NCBI GenBank assembly: GCA_026826555.1
Contig: JAKSZT010000116.1
Location: 2,063,041 to 2,127,040, forward strand
Direction: 5' to 3'
DNA: 64,000 nt
DNA from: Tolypeutes matacus
Lineage: Eukaryota > Chordata > Mammalia > Cingulata > Chlamyphoridae
Under the pieces are notes generated by a model. The model was not told the origin of the DNA. It searched no databases and worked only from the letters and a program-made list of their open reading frames with translations. Below are positions 52,214 to 64,000 of the stretch, one piece after another. Position numbers and translations under genes: made by a program. Each line of letters opens with the position of its first letter. The stretch's first letter is position 1.

Positions 52214-52441
52214 ATTTCATGATAAAAAATATTTCATGACTAAAGATTATTATGCCAGAATGTTCCTCCTGGAATTAAATAATTAGAATTTTATTGTAAT
52301 TTTTCCCATTATAGAAGAATAATTATTTTCCTTTATATGTGTTTGTGTCATATTCTCTTAGAGAAAATTTCCTTTGCCCTCCTTCACAAGCCCTAGGCGA
52401 AATTTTGAGTTTGGGAGCTGTTTATTCTGAATTCCATCGTG

Positions 52442-52466
52442 TTTTTTTTTTTTTTTTTTTTTTTTT
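52442..52466. repeat. Poly(T) tract
   Basis: An uninterrupted run of 25 T sits at the phase where sister units read cattttgtttgtgtatctg. It is a homopolymer expansion. Confidence 0.95.
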
Positions 52467-52749
52467 GGTGTATCTGTAGATTCTCATTCTTCAAGAATCT
52501 TTCTCAAACTTTCTTTGTAAGAAAGAGTTTGATTTTATATCCAATGCTTTCTGAAAAAGCACAATATGGCATAATATATATATATGGATACCTGCATCAC
52601 AATCACTCTGCACTCAAGAACAACCCAAAGATATCACAACAGTCAGGAATGGTTTTCTTGAAACAATTATTGGAGGCTTTTAAACATTCAGTAACAATCA
52701 TGAAGTCCTATAAAAACATCACCTCTGAAATATGGATTTAAAATTGGGA

Positions 52750-53400
52750 TTATACAAAAATGGAGGAATCACTGTAAAGGATTTGTTGTTCACCATTTTC
52801 ATTTTCCAAGGGAAAATAGTTTAATATTAATTTATTAACTATTAGGAAGAAAACCTGTTCCAAATATTTATGTAAAAAAAGCCATTCCACAAGAACTCAT
52901 ATAATTGAAGCCTCTTGTTTTTAAAGAGCATACTATTTAAAAGGACAAAAATCTTTCAGTGTCAATTAAAATTTATCAACTTTTGATAATGTTGGCTCTT
53001 CATTGAGAAGACAATATGTTCTCATTCTATTCTCATTTCTTCCTCTGCCCTTGGATTCCATAGCTTTGAGGATCACTGTTTGGAAATGCTATGGTTTTCC
53101 TAGTGATCTTGTTATTTGTGGGAATTTATGACAATGGGATGTGCGCAACTCCCAAAGAAGAATTTTATACTCAGAAATAATAAATGCTTTAATGGAAATT
53201 TCATTATAAAACTTTTTTCATGCCTAGAATATATTTTGACTGAATAATACTCCTGGAATAAATATTTAGAATTTTTAAAAAATTAATTCCATTATATCAG
53301 CCTAATTATTTTCCTTTATAAGTATTTGTGCCATATTATCTCTTTCATATCATTGATTATATTAAATCTAATCAAATTTCACTCGCTTTAAAATTCACTT
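52750..53400 (-). repeat. Intermediate-form module B
   Basis: It carries the same internal join (aattaaaatttatcaacttt, near 52,975) as the copies near 46,785 and 62,165. This marks a shared deletion subtype. Confidence 0.78.
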
Positions 53401-55101
53401 TTCTGTCAAACTTATGTCCATTTCAGTATATAATTTTATATTAAAATGTTTGCAACACATTTAAAAAGGCCATACATTGCTCCCTTTCTCCACTTGATTT
53501 GTTATTTTATCATATATGAATAGAATAGATAGATAAACAAAAATTTTTTTTGAAGGATACCCAGAAAAACACCTATGCATGGCAGTATCAACAAAGGTTT
53601 GAGAGGTGAAAATTTTCTTCTTTTTTCATTTGGATTTTCTTTCTTTATTATAATTAATATAGATATATTGAAAGGGTTTAATAATCATTGAAGAGAGGAA
53701 TGCACACATCTGTGAATATACCAATCATCAGGGATAGTACACATTGGATAAATAGGATATTGGTTAAATATTTATCATTGAAACAGACTTGTTTTTAAAA
53801 ATATTGGCAATGTCAGAAAATGTACAGAAAACATGAGGCAGGATTTATAGTTATTAATTTTTTTTGAAAGACGGTCTTGGCAATATTTAAAAACTGATAC
53901 ACAATTCAAGTTCCTCCTTGAGATGTGTGTATAGGTCCCGTGTAAGGGATTATTCCCCTTTATTTTCTAAGGTTGGTTGTCTTGCTCTTCACTACAAGTT
54001 TGTGTGTGTTCATGTATGAATGATATGCATCACTAAAAAATAGATTAAGGGAAAGGGGTTGGTGTGAGAGAATCAGGAAATTTTAGAATTACCTGTTTCT
54101 CTAAAGTGGTTCTATTGTTTCTAAAAATTACAATAGGGTATAAGAACACTTAAATATATATATGGACACCTGCATCAGAATCCCACTTCACTGGAGAACA
54201 ACTTAAAGATATTGAGAAATCAGGAATGGCTCTTCATTGAGTTGATAATACTTTCTCATTCTATTTTCATTTTTTCCTCTGCCTTTGGAATCCATTGTTC
54301 TGAGGATCGCTGTTTGGATATACTACGGTTTTCCTTGTGACCTTGTTAAGTGAGGGAATTTCTGCCAATGGGATGTGGGCAATTCCCAAAGAGGATTTTT
54401 TTACACGGATAGAAATAAGGCATTAATGGAAATTTCATGGTAAAAAAAATATTTCATGCCTAGAGATTATTATGCCCAAATGTTCCTCCTGGAAGAAAAT
54501 ATTTAGAATTTTGTTTTAATTTATTTCCATTATATCAGACTAATTATTTTCCTTTATAATTTTTTGTGCCATACTATCACTTTCACATCATTGTTTATAT
54601 TAATTATAACCAAATCTCACACCTTTTAAAAATTTACACATTCTGACAAACTAATATCCATTTCAGTACATAATTTTATATTAAAGATGTTTGCAACACA
54701 TTTAGAAAGGCCATTAATTTTTCCCAATCTCCACATGATGTGGTATGTGATCATATATCAATAGAATGGATAGACAACAAATAAAATTTTTCCTAGGACA
54801 CCCAGAAAAACACCTATACATGGCAGTATCAATAAAGCATTTGATAGGTGAATAAATTCTTTTTTATTCATCTAGATTTTCTTTCTATAACTATTGAAGA
54901 AATATTGAAATGGTATAATAATGATTGAAGAGAGAAATGCCCACCTCTGTGAATATACCAATCACCAGGGGATGTATACTTTGGATAAATAAGATATCAG
55001 TTTAATTTTTATCATTAAAACAGATTTCTTTTTAAAATATTGATGATGTCAGAAAATGTACACAAAAGGTGAGGCATGATTCATAGTTATTAGTCGTGTT
55101 T

Positions 55102-55113
55102 AAAAAACTATCT
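55102..55113 (+). repeat. Left target-site duplication of SINE 2
   Basis: The 12-base repeat aaaaaactatct is repeated at 55,319-55,330. Confidence 0.9.
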
Positions 55114-55318
55114 TGGGAAGCGGCAGTGGCTCAATCAGTGGGGCTCCCATTTACCATATGGGAGGCCCCGGGTTTGGTTCCCGAGGCCTCCTGGTGAAGG
55201 CAGGCCCGCCTGCACGGCGTGGTTGGCTGACCCGGCGAGCACAAGCATCAAGGGGGGGAGAAATGAATAAATAAATAAAATCTTAAAAAAAATAAAATAA
55301 AAAATAAAAATGAAAAAT
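55114..55318 (+). mobile_element. tRNA-derived SINE, DAS-like (copy 2), plus strand
   Basis: The element starts tgggaagcggcagtggctca. Box A-like tggctcaatcagtgg lies at about 55,127-55,141, a hairpin with 7-base arms (ctcccat/atgggag) at 55,144-55,164, and box B-like gggtttggttccc at about 55,170-55,182. A GC-rich body follows to about 55,260, then an A-rich tail with (AAAT)n to 55,318. The tRNA-like promoter boxes would be recognised by RNA polymerase III. It is inserted in satellite with a 12-base target-site duplication. Confidence 0.9.
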
Positions 55319-55330
55319 AAAAAACTATCT
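55319..55330 (+). repeat. Right target-site duplication of SINE 2
   Basis: This is the second copy of aaaaaactatct. Confidence 0.9.
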
Positions 55331-55650
55331 GACCATGTTTTAAAAACTGATTCACAATTCAAGTTCTTCCTTGAGTTCTGTGTATAGACCCCCTGTAAGA
55401 TGTTATACCCCTTTATTTTCTAATGTCATATGTTTTGCCTCTTTATTTTCTAATGTGTGCTTTGTTTTTCACTACAAGTTTGTGTTTATTCATGTATGAG
55501 TGATATCCATCGCTAAAAATAGATTAAGGGTAAGAGGGTAGAAGGAGTCAACAGGAAATTTTGTAATTACCTAATTCACTAAAGTTGCCTTTGTTTTGTT
55601 TTTCTTCATTGATTGATGTTATAATCACGTGTGGATAGAATGAGTTTAGT

Positions 55651-56140
55651 AGTGATTGAAGAGAGGAATGAACACCTCTGTGAATATACCAATCATCAGG
55701 GAATTTACACATCAGATAAATGGCATATCAGTTTAATATTTATAATTGAAGCAGATCTGTTTTAAAACATATTGGCAATGTCAGAAAATGCACACAAAAG
55801 GTGGTTCATGGTTCTTAGTTATTAGTTGTGTTTGAAAGACAGCCTGGCCAAGATTTAAAAACTGATTCACAATTCAAATTCCTCCTTGAGATGTGTGTAT
55901 AGGTCCCCTGTATGGTGTTATGCCCCTTTATTTTGTAATGTAATGTATTTTGCTCTTCACTACAAATTCGTGTGTATTCATGTATGAATGATATCCATTG
56001 CTAAAATATAGATAAAGGCTAAGAAGGTGGTGTGAGTTAAACAGGAAATTTTGAATTCACCTATTTCCATAAAGTGGTCTTTCTTTTGTTTTTCTTCATT
56101 GTTGGAGGCTCTAATAAGGTGTGCATAAAATGGAGGGCAG
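55651..56140 (-). repeat. Partial internal duplication of satellite unit
   Basis: At about 55,650 the sequence jumps from the tggatagaatgag position back to the agtgattgaagagaggaatg position, already passed at about 54,918. The following ~490 bases (cacctctgtgaatatacc through the cttcattgttgg segment) are a second pass over the same part of the unit. Confidence 0.78.
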
Positions 56141-57852
56141 TACATTCATCTTGAATGGAATAGGTCCTTATTTTTATGAACGATTCTTCTTTCCCATGAT
56201 ATCTTGTGAATAGTTCACTCCCACTTTGTCAACTAATTGACCTTAACTGTTACTTTCCTCTCATGTATTGGAAGAGACTTTCAGAAGCCATAGGAGAAAT
56301 TTTGCAATCAGGAGCTATTTATTCTCAGTTCCAGCATTTTGTTTGTATTTCTGGGGATTCTGATTTCTTTGCCAAAATGAGTTTGATTTTATTTCCAACT
56401 CTTTCTAAAAAATAACAGTATGGCATAAGAACACTTATATATATATGGATACCTGCATCACAATCCCACTGTTCTGGAGAAAAACCCAAAGATATGCAGA
56501 AAATCAGGAATGCTTTTCTTAAAACAAAACCTGGAGCCTCCTAATCATTCAGGCAACAATCATGATGTATATAAAATGATTTCCTCTAAAATATCAATTT
56601 AAAATTGGAATTATTAAAAAAATGAGAAGCATTTGATGCCCTCCAATTATTTTTCTCCAACTTACAGTAGTTTAATATTATTTCATTAACTATTAGGTAG
56701 AAAATCTGTTCCAAAAATTTATGTTAAAAAGGCATCCCACACAAACTATCATTGAAGCCTCTTAATTTTAAAGAATTTACTTTTTAAAAGAGCTAAAATT
56801 ATTCATTTCCAATTATCATTAACAGGGTAAGTGGAAAAATTGAATTCTCTCTAAATAAATATTTATTAGTAGTCAATAATAGATATTCAACCATTCCTTT
56901 ACAATTGTATTTTACCGAGTACTTTAATTTTTTTTTATTTTTTCAATACACCAAATTTGCTTATGAGAGAGTATCAACCTAATCTGACTTATATCTAGTT
57001 TGCACCTCCGAACTGCCACATTCTTATTTCTGTAAATAAATATTTTTAACAGAATCTGTAAACTAACAAAATATTTATGCTCTCATTGATCATACTCATA
57101 TCACTCTCCTACAGTATCACACAACACTGGGGTGGAATATTTCTGACATCATCATAAAATATGATGACATTATTCCCCCCTAGCCACAGACCATATTATA
57201 CGTTCAAAATTATTTTCAATGCTCTGCCTTCAACATGTCTGGAAAGTTGTGTGTGTGTGGTGTGTCTCTTTTAAAGACTCTTGTGTTTTAATTTTTTCCA
57301 CATTGTCCTGAGTTGACTAGTGGATTATTTTCCTCTAAATTCTAATTTTGAGAATTAGAGTGGAGTTTCTTTTCTCCATGATTCCATTTTTCTCTTTCTT
57401 TCTATTTTTAACAGTGCCTTTTCTCCTGCTGCTCTCTTTTTCAAAGATCCCATCCTCCAAGCCCCCAAGCTCCAAATATTTAGTCTGCAGAATTGTTTGG
57501 TCTACACCTAGCAAGGAGCCCTGATGTTGAGGAGCAGAAAAAATACATGACAGGCCACTTGCTGAGAACCACCTCTTATCGGTATTTCCTGGGTCACAAA
57601 TGACAGGAGGACAATGATTCAAGCATTTCCAGGCTACAGCAATGGAGCCCTTTTAGAATCCAGGTCCAAAAATTCAATTTCATGTTATTTGCAATGGTTA
57701 TCCATTGCACTACAATGGGGTGTATCTGGTGTCATATTATCTCTTTCATATCTTTGATAATATTAAATCTAACCAAATTTCACTCCCTATTAAAATTTAC
57801 CATTTCTGTCACTCAAATACATTTGAGTAAATAATTTTTTATTAAAGTCATT

Positions 57853-57866
57853 TGCAACTCATTTTA
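57853..57866 (+). repeat. Left target-site duplication of SINE 3
   Basis: The 14-base repeat tgcaactcatttta is repeated at 58,064-58,077. Confidence 0.92.
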
Positions 57867-58063
57867 TTTTTTTTTTTATTTTTTTTTTTTTAAAGATTTT
57901 ATTTTATTTATTCATTTATCCCCCCCTTGCTGCTTGCGCTCGCCGGGTCAGCCAACCACGCCGTGCAAGCAGGCCTGCCCTCACCAGGAGGCCCCGGGAA
58001 CCGAACCCGGGGCCTCCCATATGGTAAACGGGAGCCCTACTGATTGAGCCACAGCCGCTTCCC
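57867..58063 (-). mobile_element. tRNA-derived SINE, DAS-like (copy 3), minus strand
   Basis: On the minus strand it starts gggaagcggctgtggctcaa, with box A-like tggctcaatcagtag and box B-like gggttcggttccc, which is the best preserved of the three. It ends in a long A/T tail seen here as T-rich 57,867-57,900. It still contains many CpG sites (cgctcgccggg, accacgccg), so it is probably the youngest of the three copies. Confidence 0.9.
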
Positions 58064-58077
58064 TGCAACTCATTTTA
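58064..58077 (+). repeat. Right target-site duplication of SINE 3
   Basis: This is the second copy of tgcaactcatttta. Confidence 0.92.
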
Positions 58078-59169
58078 AAACGCCATTCCTTGCTCACTTT
58101 CTCCACAGTATGTGGTATGTGATGATGTATCAATAGAATGGATAGATAACCAAAACAATGTTTTCAGTGACACCCAGAAAAACACCTATGCATGACAGTA
58201 TCAACAAAGGTTTTGAGATGGGAAAAATTACTTCTAGGTTCATCTGGATTTTCTTTTTTTATTATAATTATTCTAGAAATATTGAAACATTTTAATAATG
58301 ATTGAAGGGAGGAATGCATACCTTTCTGCAATATAACATCACCATGGAATGAACACATTGAATAATAAGATACCGGCTTAATATTTATCATTGAAACTGA
58401 TTTGTTTTAAAAATATAGGCAATATCAGAAAATGTGTACAAAAAGTGCAACATGATTTATACTTATTAGTTGTGTTTGAAAGACTGTTTGGCCAAGTTTT
58501 AAAAAATGAGTGATAATTGAAGTTCCTCCTTGAGATGTGTGTATAGGTCTCCTGTAAGTTGTTATGCCCTTTTACTGTGTAATATTGTGTGTTTTGCTCT
58601 TCACTACAAGAGTGTGTATATTCATTTAGGAATGATATCTGCTGCTAAAAAATAGATAAAGGGAAAGAGTGTGGTGTGAGTCAAACAGGAAATTTTGTAG
58701 TTACCTGTTTCTCTAAAGCGGTCTTGTTTTACTTCATTGTTGGGTGGTATAATCACATGTGTATAGAATGATGGGCAGTACATTGTGGTTCATCAACTAG
58801 GTCCTAATATTTATGCACCATTCCTCTCAGCCATGATATTTGTGAACTCTTGACTCCCTCTTTGTCAACTAGTGGAACTTACCAGTGCCTTTTTACTTCT
58901 GTGTGGGAAGAGACATTCACAAGCCATTGGAGAAATTTTGATTTTGGTTCTGTATTTCCTGAGTTCCAGCATTTTGTTTGTGTATCTGTGGATTCTGCTT
59001 TCTTTGTAAGAATGAGTTTGATATTATTTCCAATTCTTTCTATAAGTTACAATATGGAAAAGGAACACATATATATCAGGAACGGGTTTCTAAAAACCAA
59101 AGTGTTGCCAACGAACCATTCAGTAAACACTTATGAAGACATATAAATGATTCACTCTGAATTATCAAT

Positions 59170-60685
59170 TTAAAATTGTAATTATTAAAAATGGAGGAAT
59201 CACTGAGAAGCATTTGGTTTCCTCTGATTATTTTTCTCCAAGTTACAGGAGTTTAATATTACTTCATTAACTATTAGGAAGAAAATCTGTTCCAAAAATT
59301 TATGTGAAAATGGCATTCCACACAAACTCATATTATTGAGGCCCTTTAATTTTAAAGAATTTACTCTTTAAAAGGGGCAAAAGTTTCATTTCCAATTAGC
59401 ATTTCAAGGGTATGTGAAAAAAATTCTTTCTCTCCAAGTAAAGTTTTATTAGTAGACGATGATATATATTTAATCATTTTTAAAAATTGTACTTTACCGA
59501 GTACTTTATTTTATTTCTTTTTTAAACACACAAAATTTGCAAATGAGAAGTATCATCCTAATATGAGTTATACTTACTTTTCACTTGCAAACAGCCACAT
59601 TCTTGTTTCTGTAAATACTTATTTTTATCATAATGTGAAAACTAACAAAACTTTTATGCACTAGATCAGCATACTCATACCGATCTCGTCCATCATCACA
59701 TGACACCGTGGTGGAATATTTCTTACATCGTGATAAAATATCCTGACATTATTCCCCCTGGCCACAAAACATACTATATGTTCAAAATTATTTTCCAGCC
59801 CTAGCTTCAACATGTCTAGAAAGTTGTGTGTATGTTGTGTGTCTTTTTTAAAGACTGTTGTGTTTTAATTTTTTCCACTTTGTCCTGAGTTGATTAGTGC
59901 ATTTTTTCCTTTTAATTTTAATTTTGAGAAATAGAGTTTAGTTTCTTTTCTCCAGGATTCCATTCTTCTCTTTCTTTCCTAATTTTAGCAGTGCCTTCTC
60001 TCCTGCTGATGTCCTTTCCAAATTTCCCATCTCCCATGCACCTGAGCTCTAAATAATTATTCTGGAGCATTGTTTTTGCAACACCCAGATAAGAACCCTG
60101 AGGTGGAAGAGTGGAAAAAATTCGTGTGAGGCCAGTGGCTAGACACCACTTTTTGGCCATTTTTCCTGGGTCATCAATTACAGGAAGACCATGATTTTTG
60201 CATTCCAGGCTACACCAGTGGGAGACCTTTTGGAATCTAGGACAAAAAGTTCAATTTCAAGTTACATGAAAGGGTTATCCATTGCATTAAAATGGGGTAT
60301 AGATGGTGTCTGGTGACTTTTGATTATGTTGACTCCTCATTGAGATTCAATATCTTCTTATCACATTCTTGTTTCTTCTGCTAACCTTGGAATCCATTGC
60401 TCTGTGAATAACTGTTTGGGAATACTATGGTTTTCTTAGGGATCTTGTTACATGTGGGAATTAATGGCAATGGGATGTGGGCAATTCCAAAAGAGTAATT
60501 TTTTACTCAGAAAGAATGAATGCCTTAATGGAAACTGCAAGTTAAAAAAATATATATTTCATGCCTAGAGATTACTATTCCCAAATGTTCCTGCTGGAAT
60601 AAAATAATTATCATTTTATATTAATTTATTTCCATTGTATCAGACAAATTATTTTCCTTTATAAGTGTTTGTGCCATGCTATCTC
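59170..60685 (-). repeat. Most complete reverse module B
   Basis: This is a full-length reversed module B of about 1.5 kb, used here as the reference for the deletions in the intermediate form. It continues into the satellite up to the T-rich tail of the L1 fragment at about 60,685. Confidence 0.8.
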
Positions 60686-60825
60686 TTTATTTTCTTTCTT
60701 TCTTTATTTATTTATATATTTATTTTTTATTATGGGTAGAAATCAAAATTCTCACAATACATACAAATATTTGCAAAATGATATATAAATATATATGCAT
60801 ATATGTGTATTTGCTTACAAAAACG

Positions 60826-60876
<51 letters not shown>

Positions 60877-61615
60877 TTTTAAGAGGTGCTTAGATAACCC
60901 AAAATATTACACGGAACCCACTGGGATTCCCATGTTGCCCACCTCCCACACCTCCCACCACATCCCACACAAAAATCTCCCACAGTGTGGCCCACCACCC
61001 TCAATGAACTTACACATCCTGGAGCCTTGCCACCAACCAGAGACCACAGTTCACACTGTAGACCACACTCTCTCCCACTCAGTTCTGAGTGGTGTGTGCT
61101 GATTAAAAATGGCCTACATCCATTGCCACAACAGTACTCAGGACAACCTCCAACTCCCAAAGAAGCCCCTGTATTTCAAATGCTCATCCCCTCCCTACCC
61201 CAAAAGTGTCAAGTGGCCACTGGCTCCACCTCATTGTTACAACTTCTTGCATTGCTAGAATCACCATATGTGGACAAGAGAATACCATCAAGTCCACTCT
61301 AGTCCATAGTTCTTCCCCCAATCCTGAGGGGACTGGGTTGGTGATGTCCACTCCAACTCCAAGTGAGAGAGGGCTTATATCCCATGGATATGGTGGGTGG
61401 GATGATCCTGCCTGCTGATGCAGGCCCTCTCCATTCCTTGGGATGGCCATTGCCCATTGTTGTCTCCTCACCAGGTGACTTAGATGAGTCCATTGAGCTG
61501 TAGGGTAGGAATTGCAGCTCCACCTAGATTTCATGCACACCTGGCACATAGGTAGGCAGGAGGCTCCAGTCTATGGAAGTATACCTAAAAACTCCAGCAT
61601 CACATATAGGTTTGA
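60685..61615 (-). mobile_element. 5'-truncated L1 3' fragment, minus strand
   Basis: On the minus strand it is collinear with about 34,580-35,460 of L1 copy C and ends in an A-rich tail seen here as 60,685-60,733. No target-site duplication is visible. The satellite phase jumps by roughly 980 bases across it (from the tatctcttt position to the aggtgaaattttgag position), so satellite was deleted at or after insertion. Confidence 0.9.
60827..60870. repeat. (TA)n microsatellite within L1 fragment
   Basis: About 22 TA dinucleotides sit at the position where other L1 copies in the window have shorter tracts (19,076-19,100, 20,665-20,692, 35,325-35,346). The tract length varies between copies. Confidence 0.95.
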
Positions 61616-61929
61616 CTTTCAAAAGTCAAAGGTGAAATTTTGAGTTTGGGATCTGTTTATTCTAAATACCACTGTTTCATTTTTGTATCTGTGGATTCTG
61701 CTTTCTTTGTTAGAATGACTTTGATTTTATATCAAATTCCTTCTAAAAATTTACAATATGGCATTAGAGCCCTTATATATATGGACACTTGCATCACAAT
61801 TCTTCTGCACTCAAGAATAAACCAAAGGTATCAAGAAAACCAGGAATGGTTTTCTTGAAACAATACTTGGAGTCTTCTAACCATTCAGTACCAATCGTGA
61901 AGTCATGTAAAATGATCCCTATTAAATTA

Positions 61930-62600
61930 TTTATTTAAAATTGGGATGATTCAAAAATGGAGGAATCACTGTGAAGGAGTCATTGGCCACCCATTTTCAT
62001 TCTCCAAGTAAAAGCAGTTTAATAATATTTTATTAACTCTTGGGATGAAAACCTGTTCCAAAAATTGATGTAAAAAACAATTCCACATGAGCTCATATAA
62101 TTGAATCCAATTTTTAAAAAAGAACGTACTATATAAAAGAACAAAAGTCTTTCATTTTCATTTAAACAAAACCAACTTTTGATAATGTTGGCCCTGCATT
62201 GAGATGACAATACTGTCTCATTTTATTCTCATTTTTTCCTCTGTCATTGGATTCCTTTACTCTAAGGATCGCTCATTAGAAATACTATGGTCTAACTAAT
62301 GATCTTATTATGTGTGGGAACTTAACCAATGAGATGTGGGCAATTCCTAAAGAGAATTTTTTTTACACTGAAAGATTGTATGCCTTAATGGAAATTGCAT
62401 GGTAAAAACAAATTGTTTCATGGCTAGAGATTATTATGCATGAATGTTTTACCAATAATATAATAATTAGAATTTTTAAATTTACTTCCATTATATCAGA
62501 TGAATTATTTTCTTTTATAAGTGTTTGTTCAATAATATCCCTTTCATATCATTGATTATATTAAATCTAAACAAATTACACTCCCTTTTAAAGTTTACAT
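61930..62600 (-). repeat. Intermediate-form module B
   Basis: This is the third copy with the shared ~0.9 kb deletion. The join is near 62,165 (catttaaac to ccaacttttgataatg). Confidence 0.75.
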
Positions 62601-64000
62601 TTTCTGTAAAACTTATATCCATTTCAGTATATAATTTTATATTAAAGATGTTTGCATCACTTATAAAAATGCCATTGATTGGTCTCTTTCTCCACAAGAT
62701 GTGGTATATAATCATATATCAATAGAATGGATAGACAACCAAAAGTTTTCTTTCAAGTACACCCTTTAAAACATCTACTCATGCAAGTGCTCAAAAAAGG
62801 CTTGAGAGGTAAATAATTTCTGCTTTGTTCATCTGGATTTTCTTTCTTTTTCATAATTATTATAGAAATATTGAATGAGTTTAATAATGATTGAATTGGG
62901 GAATGCACACCTTTGTGAATATACAAATCACCAGGGAAGTACACATTGGATAAATAGTATATCCGTTTAATATCTATGATTAAAACAGGTTTGTTTTTAA
63001 AAATATTGGTAATATCAGAAATATACACAAAAGTTGAGGCATGATTCATAGCTATTAGTTGTGTTTGAAAGACGGACTGGCCAAGTTTAAAAAAATGATT
63101 CACAATTCAATTTCCTCCTTGAGATGTGTGTACAGGTCCTTTGTAAAATGTTATGCCCCTTTCTTTTGTAAGTTTGTGTGTTTGGCTTTTCACTACCAGT
63201 TTGTGTATGTTCAGTATGAATGATATCCATTGCTGAAAAAAAGTTTAAGGGAATGAGGGTGGTGTGAGTCAAACAGGAAATTTTTTAATTACCTATTTCT
63301 CTAAAGTGATCTTTGTTTTGTTTTTCTTCATTTTTGGAGGCTATAAGCACATATGCATAGAATGGATTGCAGTAAATTGTTTGATTGACCAGAACCTTAT
63401 TTTTATGAACCATTCCTCTCCCTAATGATATCTTGTGAATAGTTGACTCCCTCTATGTCAGCTAATGGACCTCACCAGTGCCTTTTCTCTACTGTGGGGA
63501 AGAGACTTTCACAAGCCATTGGAGAAATACTGAGATTGGGATCTGTTTATTCTGAGTTCCATCATCTTGTTTGCATATCTGTGGATTCTTCTTTCTTTGT
63601 AAGAATGTTTGATTTTATTTCCAATTCTTTACAAAAATTACAATATAGCATGAGTCCTTACATATATCGAAACCTGCATCACAATCCCTCTACCCTCAAG
63701 AACAACCCAAAGATATTCAGAATATCAGAAATGGTTTTCTTGAAACAAAACATGGTGTCTTCTAACCATTCAGTAATTTTCGTGAATTCATGTAAAAATA
63801 TCTCTTCAGAATTATTGATTCAAATTGGGATTATTCAAAAATGGAGGAATCACTGCAAAGGATTGGTTGTTCATCCATTTTCATTCTCCAATATAAAGTG
63901 GTTTAATATTATTATTTTTTATATGTTAGGAACAAAACCTGTTCCAAAAATTTGTGTAAAAAAAACATTTCACATGAATTCATATAATTGAAGCCTCTTA

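Larger units (their letters stand above)
52214..64000 (-). repeat. Reverse block 2 of the macrosatellite (to right edge of window)
   Basis: Reversed anchors are at about 52,585, 54,160, 56,446, 61,780 and 63,665, with a deleted form near 59,070. Reversed phase markers are at about 53,519, 54,761, 58,131 and 62,721. Units are long or intermediate and several are internally deleted or duplicated. Two SINEs and one L1 fragment interrupt the block. The window ends inside a unit. Confidence 0.88.

Noticed and set aside
63443..63991. 182-residue open frame as a novel gene
   Set aside because: It spans ordinary satellite sequence. Equivalent positions in sister units are interrupted, and no start context, signal peptide or known domain is apparent.
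5398..64000. CRISPR array, prokaryotic operon, attachment site or replication origin
   Set aside because: Repeat lengths, L1/SINE content and base composition are mammalian. No short regularly spaced repeats with unique spacers or bacterial gene patterns are present.

Overview
This window is non-coding, repeat-dense DNA from a placental mammal. I found no functional protein-coding gene and no intact RNA gene. The mammalian origin rests on LINE-1 (L1) ORF2 remnants and a retroposed U4 snRNA fragment. Three copies of a short tRNA-derived SINE resemble the xenarthran DAS-type family (armadillo, sloth, anteater). That lineage assignment is an inference from memory of the family and has moderate confidence.

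Most of the sequence is an AT-rich tandem repeat that I do not recognise, with the character of a macrosatellite. Its short unit is about 1.25 kb: neighbouring anchor sites lie 1,233 to 1,257 bases apart in undisturbed copies. Its long unit is about 2.82 kb and equals the short unit plus a roughly 1.57 kb extra module, called B here. A third, intermediate form has lost about 0.9 kb from inside B. The copies are clearly diverged, with indels and substitutions throughout, so the array is old or poorly homogenised.

Layout. From 1 to 245 there is a fragment of the repeat in reverse orientation. From 245 to 5,397 there are two L1 3' fragments facing opposite ways, and the second carries a U4 snRNA retropseudogene. 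From 5,398 to 41,304 the repeat runs forward in about 20 units, mostly short with three long ones. This stretch is interrupted by two small L1 3' fragments (18.95-19.38 kb and 19.76-20.82 kb), a SINE (24.75 kb) and a 5.5 kb 5'-truncated L1 (29.96-35.48 kb). From 41,302 to 47,882 the repeat runs in reverse, from 47,883 to 52,213 forward, and from 52,214 to 64,000 in reverse again. The later blocks are built from long or intermediate units and carry two more L1 3' fragments and two more SINEs.

There is no operon or pathway. The biological interest is structural: an undescribed repeat with three unit lengths, repeated orientation switches at micro-homologous junctions, partial internal duplications, L1 insertions with and without target-site duplications, and an L1 family with an unusually long (about 2.7 kb) 3' region containing a conserved TATA-like box.
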